NCBI RefSeq assembly: GCF_002246015.1
Contig: NZ_NOLJ01000005.1
Location: 202,621 to 266,620 of the forward strand
Length of the DNA: 64,000 nt
Direction of reading: 5' to 3'
Source: Nostoc sp. 'Peltigera membranacea cyanobiont' 210A
GTDB taxonomy: Bacteria > Cyanobacteriota > Cyanobacteriia > Cyanobacteriales > Nostocaceae
Below are positions 55,307 through 60,757 of this stretch, piece by piece. Below the pieces are notes generated by a model, which saw nothing but the letters and a program-made list of their open reading frames with translations, did no database searches and had not been told where the DNA came from. Position 1 is the first letter of the stretch. Each line of letters opens with the position of its first letter. A program made the translations under genes and the position numbers.

Positions 55307-56908
55307 CTACAATTCACCCGTAGCTAGCATCTGGATGATCCGAGGCGTACCTGGGTCGAACCCTGCCAAATCCCAAGACAGCGAATCTTCAGGATCTACC
55401 AAAGTAATTTGGTAAGGTGTCAAGGTGACATACACCGCCTTGACGTTGGGATTTACCTTTTTGCGGTACTCCTTCAACGCTTGACTTGGATGCTTATTTC
55501 CAGACCAGCTTTCCGAGTCAGTCCAGAAACAGACTACATCTGCTTTGAACTTATTCTTAATCATCCAGTCGTAAGCCACAGATGCATCCGTTCCGCCGAA
55601 GTTTTGGTTGCTAGCTTTGCGAACCGCAGAACTAAAACTATCTTTAGCAGTGATACCTAATTCACGGAATTCGGTAGCAAAGCCGCGAATTATGTAGTTT
55701 TTCTCTGCTTTTGCTGTCACCAGTGCCATTGTGGTGGCAATTTCACAACAAGTTAGTCCCATATCTGCAACCATGCTACCCATAGAACCAGAAACATCTA
55801 CGGCGTGCATGAACACTTTACCTGTGGGTTGCACAACATCAAAAGACAGTTCAACCGCTTTTTCTAAAATGTCCACAATTCGAGGAACTGGATTCCAAGT
55901 TTTCTTACTGCGTCCTAATGTTCCACCAGATTGATAGGTTTTGAGTGCTTTCAAAACATCAATTGGATGGATGCGACCTTTACGCAGATGTTCCTTGTTG
56001 TTAAGAACTGCTTCCACTTGCAGCAAATTAGCGTTTTCATCAGCTCGTAACACACCTAGTTCAGTTAAAGAACCCAAGTTACGCAGCATTGCACCTATTG
56101 GCATTTCTTGAAATAGCAGCTGCCAAGCAAGCTTGTCCATTTTGCCCACAGGTGCAGCCATTTCGTGGGTTAAGCGTCCTTGGGAAATAGCTTCATGGGT
56201 TTGGGTAGGATTCCGCTTCAGCCACTCATACCACCAAATCTGCGCCAACGCTTCTGAGGGGATATCTGCTGGCAATTCTTCCCAGCCTCTAACTACCCAC
56301 TCAAATAGTTGACGGTGATTTTCTGTAGGCGGTTTGACATGAAACAACCGCAATGCATCCCGATTCGAGAAGCCTTGACGCTGTTGATATTTCAACAGTT
56401 GATAAGCTAAACCCTTGACATCTTCCCTTGAGAGCCAAGTTTTACCAGCTTCTCGTACTACTTTGCCAAATCCCCGCAGAGATTTGGTATAGTTCAACCA
56501 TTCGTAGAAGTGGCTACCAGTGCGGACAATTTGCGGGAAGATTTCACCAAACGCCTGTTTTGCTTCCGGTGCTTCACCCATCGATAGCAGCACTAAAGCC
56601 AAGATAGGCGAACTGTTATTGATGGCGCGTCCATCGCTAGCATACAAAATTTCTTCTGCCGCACGGCTGGGATTTTCGGTAACAGCTTGTCTGACAACTG
56701 TCACAAAATCTTCAGTTAATTCCTGTTTACCAGCGTAGTAAGTGCTTTTTGCTGTGCCAACCAACAAACAACGGCGCAGCATTTTCCAAATGCCAGCATC
56801 AAACATCCAGCCGCCGGAACGTCCCTGAACCATTTCGGCTTCCCGACCGGGGATAGGTTGATTTTGTGGTGTTGTAGTCTTCTTGTTAGTGAAGAAGTTG
56901 TAATTCAT
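55307..56908 (-). CDS. Ro60 (Rsr) ring protein, TROVE plus vWA domain
   Basis: 533 residues. The TROVE domain (about 20-355) forms the ring of HEAT-like helices that binds Y RNA outside and misfolded RNA in the cavity: ENPSRAAEEILYASDGRAIN, KLAWQLLFQEMPIGAMLRNL, LRKGRIHPIDVLKALKTYQS. The vWA domain (about 364-533) has a complete MIDAS: DVSGS at 371-375, the Thr in NFGGTDAS and the Asp in FWTDSES. Bacterial Ro60 pairs with polynucleotide phosphorylase through Y RNA and acts in rRNA decay and stress. GGGAGA lies 8 nt before the ATG. It is flanked by five tRNA-like Y RNAs on the same strand: the locus is a self-contained Ro60 RNP module. Confidence 0.95.
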   Translation of the reverse strand: MNYNFFTNKKTTTPQNQPIPGREAEMVQGRSGGWMFDAGIWKMLRRCLLVGTAKSTYYAGKQELTEDFVTVVRQAVTENPSRAAEEILYASDGRAINNSSPILALVLLSMGEAPEAKQAFGEIFPQIVRTGSHFYEWLNYTKSLRGFGKVVREAGKTWLSREDVKGLAYQLLKYQQRQGFSNRDALRLFHVKPPTENHRQLFEWVVRGWEELPADIPSEALAQIWWYEWLKRNPTQTHEAISQGRLTHEMAAPVGKMDKLAWQLLFQEMPIGAMLRNLGSLTELGVLRADENANLLQVEAVLNNKEHLRKGRIHPIDVLKALKTYQSGGTLGRSKKTWNPVPRIVDILEKAVELSFDVVQPTGKVFMHAVDVSGSMGSMVADMGLTCCEIATTMALVTAKAEKNYIIRGFATEFRELGITAKDSFSSAVRKASNQNFGGTDASVAYDWMIKNKFKADVVCFWTDSESWSGNKHPSQALKEYRKKVNPNVKAVYVTLTPYQITLVDPEDSLSWDLAGFDPGTPRIIQMLATGEL

Positions 56909-56945
56909 GACTTCATCTCCCGGCCCTTGCGGGCAAAAATGAAAG

Positions 56946-57073
56946 GTGGCAGAGCAGGATTTGAACCCGCGACTTCCGGCTTAACAGGCGATAACCCTAA
57001 TTCGTCGGCCTTTTCAGGCAAGGTGTGAATAAGGATGTTTTTCGGCGCTCTACCAAACTGAGCTACCTGCCAC
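56946..57073 (-). ncRNA. tRNA/Y RNA chimera A (Asn-type anticodon GUU)
   Basis: Acceptor GTGGCAGG pairs with TCTGCCAC (8 bp including G-1:C73). D arm GCTC-AGTTTGGTA-GAGC, T arm GCGGG-TTCAAAT-CCTGC. The anticodon stem is split: CCG (57045 side) and GC-CTGTTAA-GCCGG. Between CCG and GC lie 53 nt that carry the Y-type core CTTGCCT-GAAA-AGGCCGACGA. Removing them gives a regular 74-nt cloverleaf with loop CUGUUAA (anticodon GUU, U33 present). Its end lies 38 nt before the Ro60 start. No CCA is encoded. It may be a tRNA mimic, not a translating tRNA. Confidence 0.92.
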
Positions 57074-57079
57074 ATGGAA

Positions 57080-57145
57080 ATTTTGGATTTTGGACTTCGG
57101 CTACGCTCAGTCGAACGATTTTGGATTTTAAATTTAATCCAAAAT
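57080..57145. repeat. dispersed repeat in the A-B spacer
   Basis: TTTTGGATTTTGGACTTCGG, GCTACGCTCAGTCGAACG and TTTTGGATTTTAAATTTAATCC. It matches the repeat at 4210-4280. It makes this spacer about 45 nt longer than those between B-C and C-D. Confidence 0.8.
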
Positions 57146-57149
57146 TATT

Positions 57150-57278
57150 TGGTGTAGCGGAGCGGGATTTGAACCCGCGACCTCTCGAACCCTAATCGAT
57201 AACCCTAATTCGTCGGCCTTTGCAGGCAAGGTGTGAACAAGGATGTTTAGCGCTCTACCAAACTGAGCTACCCGCCAC
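57150..57278 (-). ncRNA. tRNA/Y RNA chimera B (Pro-type anticodon AGG)
   Basis: Acceptor GTGGCGGG pairs with TCCGCTAC (8 bp), then ACCA, so discriminator A plus encoded CCA. D arm GCTC-AGTTTGGTA-GAGC; T arm GCGGG-TTCAAAT-CCCGC. The anticodon stem is CT ... CGA-TTAGGGT-TCGAG, split by 50 nt with core CTTGCCT-GCAA-AGGCCGACGA. Removing them leaves a perfect 5-bp stem and loop UUAGGGU (anticodon AGG, G37). Otherwise nearly identical to A and C. Confidence 0.92.
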
Positions 57279-57305
57279 ATGAAAATTCAAAATTCAGCAC
57301 TGATT

Positions 57306-57435
57306 TGGTGTAGTGGAGCGGGAATTGAACCCGCGACCTCCCGCTTGGCAGGCGATAACCCTCAATTCGTCGGCCTTTTCAGGCAAGGTGTGAATAAGGA
57401 TATTTAGGCGCTCTATCCACTGAGCTACCCACCAC
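57306..57435 (-). ncRNA. tRNA/Y RNA chimera C (Gly-type anticodon GCC)
   Basis: Acceptor GTGGTGGG pairs with TCCACTAC (8 bp), then ACCA. D arm GCTC-AGTGGATA-GAGC; T arm GCGGG-TTCAATT-CCCGC. The anticodon stem CC ... CGC-CTGCCAA-GCGGG is split by 52 nt with core CTTGCCT-GAAA-AGGCCGACGA. After removal the stem CCCGC/GCGGG is perfect and the loop CUGCCAA is the normal Gly(GCC) loop. The unit repeats every about 157-162 bp with D and B. Confidence 0.92.
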
Positions 57436-57463
57436 ATATAAATTCAAAACTCAGCATTAAATT

Positions 57464-57597
57464 TGCTGTAACGAAGTAGGATTTTTACCTACACCTCCAG
57501 AAGTTTGCTCGAGGGTGTTTTTGTTATATGCGATAACCCTCGATTCGTCGGCCCTTCCGGGCAAGGTGGGCGCTCTGCCATTTGAGCTATTCGCTAC
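57464..57597 (-). ncRNA. tRNA-like Y RNA D, first in the array, no usable anticodon
   Basis: Acceptor GTAGCGAA pairs with TTCGTTAC (8 bp), then AGCA (altered CCA). D arm GCTC-AAATGGCA-GAGC; T arm GTAGG-TAAAAAT-CCTAC. The Y-type core is CTTGCCC-GGAA-GGGCCGACGA, and the region that would be the anticodon arm is replaced by a strong 8-bp hairpin TCGAGGGT...ACCCTCGA enclosing GTTATCGCATATAAC. It lacks the ATCCTTATTC half of the core stem seen in A-C. It is the promoter-proximal member. Confidence 0.88.
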
Positions 57598-57639
57598 TGG
57601 TGAAAGCTAACTCCCTCATGAAAGTTGACTTGTATTACA

Positions 57640-57668
57640 AATGTAGTATATGTATTATCTGTTGTCAA
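57640..57668 (-). promoter_or_regulatory. predicted promoter of the Y RNA-Ro60 array
   Basis: On the minus strand TTGACA (57663-57668) and TACATT (57640-57645) are separated by 17 nt. The start would fall near 57632, about 35 nt before RNA D. No other good promoter was seen between the array members, so it may drive the entire array and Ro60. Confidence 0.6.
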
Positions 57669-57759
57669 GGGTCTGGCAAGCAAATTTAGAATTATTGCTT
57701 TGAAAAAAAGTCTGAGGATTACAAGTAAACGGTCGCTTAGAATTTCGAGGGATATTATC

Positions 57760-57789
57760 TGAGATGTATTACGATCGCCATACATCTCA
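57760..57789. repeat. perfect inverted repeat
   Basis: TGAGATGTAT (57760-57769) and ATACATCTCA (57780-57789) with a 10-nt spacer. It could be an operator for the Y array or the upstream gene, or a simple hairpin. Confidence 0.6.
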
Positions 57790-57959
57790 ACCCCCTTATT
57801 TTCTCTGGTCAAAAACTTTTGCGCGTAGTTTACCGCCGTAGGCATCGCAGACCAATCTTATATGAGCAGAAGGGTGATAAACCTATAACACCTACTGAGT
57901 AAAGATTTTGCCGGCAAATTTGCCGCAACTTTGCCAAAAGATACAAAAAAGTGACACAA

Positions 57960-58008
57960 TTTTTGCCAAGATAGATAATATTATTTACTAAAATTCACTT
58001 GGCAAAAA
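57960..58008. promoter_or_regulatory. operator-like inverted repeat at the start of the membrane-HTH gene
   Basis: TTTTTGCCAAG (57960-57970) and CTTGGCAAAAA (57998-58008) are perfect inverted copies, 27 nt apart. Three more TTTGCC half-sites lie in 57909-57935. The right arm is next to the ATG at 58014. A DNA-binding C-terminus of the product would make autoregulation plausible. Confidence 0.55.
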
Positions 58009-58013
58009 TCGGC

Positions 58014-58736
58014 ATGAGTGAGAAACCCATAGAAGGTAACGGTAAGGCTTTTCTCGTTCTACTTTTGCCCATCTCGTTTTTGATTATTTTCCTAGTTGCC
58101 ACTTGGAGAATTTTACTGGCGGTAATTGTGCTGGTAATTGCCTTCAAGCTTTGGCAGGAATATCAATGGCAACAGTGGACTGTGCGAGTTAACCCAATTT
58201 TTCATCAATTGGTTCGCGAAAATCAGGGCAGACTGACGCCAATGGACTTGGCAATCAAGGGCAATTTTCCTGGAACAACGGCAAAACGCTACTTGGATAG
58301 TAAAGCCTCGGAATTTGGTGCCAGTATAGTCAACTCTGAAGATGCAGGGCAGTCTTATTACTTTATAACTGCTAGCATTCTCGGCAATATTCTTGATAGT
58401 AGTGAGCCTGTTAAAGAACTTCCGGCTCAACCAGTTACTAAAACAGCGCGATCGCTCTTAGCACCACCAACCCCACAGGAGGAAGAACTAGAAACTGAAT
58501 CACTCCCACAGCAAACACATGAGGAAGCTAAACTATCGCTGGAAAAACAGTTAATTTTTGGCTCTCTGATTCAATCTGAACTTGCGAAACGGCTAAATGT
58601 CTATTCCAGCACGGTTTATAAACGGCGAAACGATCCAGAGTTTCCTGAGTGGAGTCGCAGCAAAGACCCTGATAATATTGCCTGGTCATACTCGGAAAAA
58701 ACTAAAGAGTTTTTCCCAGTGGAGGAAGAAGGTTGA
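58014..58736 (+). CDS. membrane protein with C-terminal HTH-like segment
   Basis: About 240 residues from ATG 58014 (MSEKPIEGNG); the frame is open to a TTG at 57999. Two membrane segments at the N-terminus (about 13-45: FLVLLLPISFLIIFLVATWR, ILLAVIVLVIAFKLW). The middle is Glu-rich and unordered (TPQEEELETESLPQQTHEEA). The C-terminus (QSELAKRLNVYSSTVYKRRN followed by DPEFPEWSRSKDP) looks like a helix-turn-helix of the kind found in excisionase-like proteins. No known family was assigned. It is divergent from the Y array. Confidence 0.75.
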   Translation: MSEKPIEGNGKAFLVLLLPISFLIIFLVATWRILLAVIVLVIAFKLWQEYQWQQWTVRVNPIFHQLVRENQGRLTPMDLAIKGNFPGTTAKRYLDSKASEFGASIVNSEDAGQSYYFITASILGNILDSSEPVKELPAQPVTKTARSLLAPPTPQEEELETESLPQQTHEEAKLSLEKQLIFGSLIQSELAKRLNVYSSTVYKRRNDPEFPEWSRSKDPDNIAWSYSEKTKEFFPVEEEG

Positions 58737-58770
58737 AGGAGGCAGGAGGCAGGAGGCAGGAGGCGGGAGG
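58737..58770. repeat. octamer tandem repeat AGGAGGC/AGGCAGG
   Basis: GGAGGCAGGAGGCAGGAGGC occurs directly after the stop. It is a simple G-rich tandem array of the type common in these intergenic regions. Confidence 0.8.
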
Positions 58771-58909
58771 GGAAAATCATCCCTTTATTCGACCGAGAAT
58801 GATTTGGCAGCCCTGAACTAGAGTTCAGTGCTGTTGTCTTAAACCCTTGCTCCCTCTGGTCGCAGCAGTTCTAGAATACGGGCAATCTTACTTCTGCCTC
58901 CTGCCTTCG

Positions 58910-60034
58910 TTAATTTTTGAATTCTAAACCCACAGCTTCATTGATGGAATTTAATCCGCTTTGTTCTAGCTTGGAAAGTAAACCAGCTAGAATTCGGCGT
59001 ACCATCATTGGGCCTTCGTAAATCCAGCCTGTATAAACCTGGATCAAGCTAGCACCAGCAGTAATTTTTTCCCAAGCATCTTCAGAAGTAAAGATGCCAC
59101 CAACGCCAATAATTGGCATTTGTCCTTGGGTTTGCTGCCAAATAAAACGAATTACCTCAGTGGAGCGATCGCGCAATGGTTTACCACTAATTCCGCCGGC
59201 TTCTTCCTGGGGTGATTTGCCAGTTTGGTCAATCACCTGGGTTTTTAGTCCATCACGGCTGATGGTAGTGTTAGTGGCAATAATTCCCGCCAGTTGGTAG
59301 GTTTTAGCTAAAGAAATAATGTCAGCGATCGCAACCCAATCTAAATCGGGCGCTATCTTGACAAAAATTGGTTTATGTGCAATATTTTCTTGTTGTAATA
59401 AATCTAAGATGGCACTGAGCATAGAAGCATCTTGGAGCGATCGTAACCCTGGTGTATTGGGAGAAGAGACATTAACAACAAAATAGTCTCCCAAATCCTT
59501 GAGTAAACGAAAACTATCGAGATAATCCTGTGCGGCTGCTTCTAGGGGAGTTATCTTAGATTTTCCCAAATTTATTCCTATGGGTATCGATCGGGTTAAC
59601 TCATGCTTTTCTTGTGACAAACGTGCCGCCATTACTGCTGCACCACTGTTATTAAAGCCCATCCGATTGAGAGCAGCTTTATCCAATGGGAGGCGAAACA
59701 AACGGGGAGGCGGATTTCCGGGCTGTGCCTGAAAAGTTACAGTTCCTAGTTCTGCAAAGCCAAAACCCAGGTTAGACCAAATACCAGCAGCGACTCCATC
59801 CTTGTCGAAGCCAGCCGCTAACCCTACCGGATTTGGAAAGTTTAGCCCAAACAAATTTTGTTCTAAACGTGAATCGTACAGGCATAAAGACTTCTTTAAG
59901 CGTTGGTTTACCCAACTAGAAGGCGTTTGCGATAGCCAATTAAAACTGCGAATCGTCTGCTGATGTAACCACTCCGGGTCTGTTTTTACCACATTGAACA
60001 AAAGCGGACTAATTGCAAATTTATAAATATCCAT
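58910..60034 (-). CDS. pyrD: dihydroorotate dehydrogenase, quinone-dependent (class 2)
   Basis: 374 residues, including the N-terminal membrane-association region (about 1-60) of class 2 enzymes. [20 protein letters not shown] is the FMN-binding start. [15 protein letters not shown] has the catalytic Ser of class 2, and [10 protein letters not shown], then GIIATNTTI and [20 protein letters not shown] bind FMN and substrate. It makes orotate in pyrimidine synthesis and passes electrons to quinone. It stands alone. Confidence 0.95.
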   Translation of the reverse strand: MDIYKFAISPLLFNVVKTDPEWLHQQTIRSFNWLSQTPSSWVNQRLKKSLCLYDSRLEQNLFGLNFPNPVGLAAGFDKDGVAAGIWSNLGFGFAELGTVTFQAQPGNPPPRLFRLPLDKAALNRMGFNNSGAAVMAARLSQEKHELTRSIPIGINLGKSKITPLEAAAQDYLDSFRLLKDLGDYFVVNVSSPNTPGLRSLQDASMLSAILDLLQQENIAHKPIFVKIAPDLDWVAIADIISLAKTYQLAGIIATNTTISRDGLKTQVIDQTGKSPQEEAGGISGKPLRDRSTEVIRFIWQQTQGQMPIIGVGGIFTSEDAWEKITAGASLIQVYTGWIYEGPMMVRRILAGLLSKLEQSGLNSINEAVGLEFKN

Positions 60035-60131
60035 TAGCTTTTATAAAGAATAACTCAAAAATCAGAAGTCAGAATTCACTCTGAAATTATGTACGAGTAG
60101 GCTCAAAACCTTACCCAGAAGCAAAATCAGG

Positions 60132-60557
60132 ATGATTACAGTTCAAGTAGAACAGGAAGTAACTCAGCAGGATCGGATGACTGTCATCCAAATGATTCGC
60201 CAGTTCAATCAACATTTTTTTCCGTTGTCAGAGTGGCAACCCACAGCAGTTTTTGCACGAGATGAATCAGGCTTAATTGTTGGTGGAATTCTGGGTGAAA
60301 TCGGTTGTGATTGGCTTTATATCAGAGTTCTAGTTGTTCAAAAAGACTTACGCGGCAAAGGAATTGGAAGCAATATCCTTAAAATTGCTGAAAAAGAAGG
60401 TCAAAAGCAAAACTGTGTAGGGGTTCATCTTGAGACATTAGACTTTCAAGCTAAGGAATTTTATGAATCTCAAGGCTACACTGTATTTGGTTTTCAAGAA
60501 AATTACCCACTGGGACATAAAAGATACTTCATGCAAAAGTTGTTTAATTTGAGTTAA
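60132..60557 (+). CDS. GNAT family N-acetyltransferase
   Basis: 141 residues. LYIRVLVVQKDLRGKGIGSN is the acetyl-CoA motif A, followed by ILKIAEKEGQKQNC, VGVHLETLDFQAKEFYESQG and YTVFGFQENY. The fold is complete, unlike the GNAT at 42394. The substrate is unknown. The AGGATG context puts the ATG at 60132, with GCAAAATCAGG upstream. Confidence 0.88.
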   Translation: MITVQVEQEVTQQDRMTVIQMIRQFNQHFFPLSEWQPTAVFARDESGLIVGGILGEIGCDWLYIRVLVVQKDLRGKGIGSNILKIAEKEGQKQNCVGVHLETLDFQAKEFYESQGYTVFGFQENYPLGHKRYFMQKLFNLS

Positions 60558-60757
60558 ACATTCAGGAGGTAGCGATTTTAAGTTGTATAGTTCAAATCGC
60601 TAGAAAGACGCAAAGATGCGGAATGCAATTTGAATGACGATTAGCTTAATGTCCTATTAACCTGTCCAGGTTCAACATTAAACACTTGTGGCAATATTAC
60701 TCAGGGTGCTTTTCTGGGCATCTTATATATTACAAGTTATGTTAACCAATAAATCAG

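Larger units (their letters stand above)
57598..58013. other. divergent intergenic region between the Y array and the membrane-HTH gene
   Basis: It contains the predicted Y array promoter, a perfect 10-bp inverted repeat at 57760-57789, a diverged dispersed repeat at about 57821-57848, and a cluster of TTTGCC/TTGGCAAA sites at 57909-58008. No gene is visible. Confidence 0.6.

Noticed and set aside
56946..57435. Group I introns in tRNA anticodon regions
   Set aside because: The inserts are 50-53 nt, far shorter than any group I intron, and lie in the stem, not in the anticodon loop.
55151..57597. Plain tRNA genes
   Set aside because: Each is 108-134 nt long, has a conserved Y-type core inside or in place of the anticodon arm and mostly 8-bp acceptors. 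Calling them simple tRNAs would miss the inserts and the link to Ro60.
58597..58821. Plus frame over the tail of the membrane-HTH gene
   Set aside because: It is an overlapping frame that runs into a G-rich tandem repeat.
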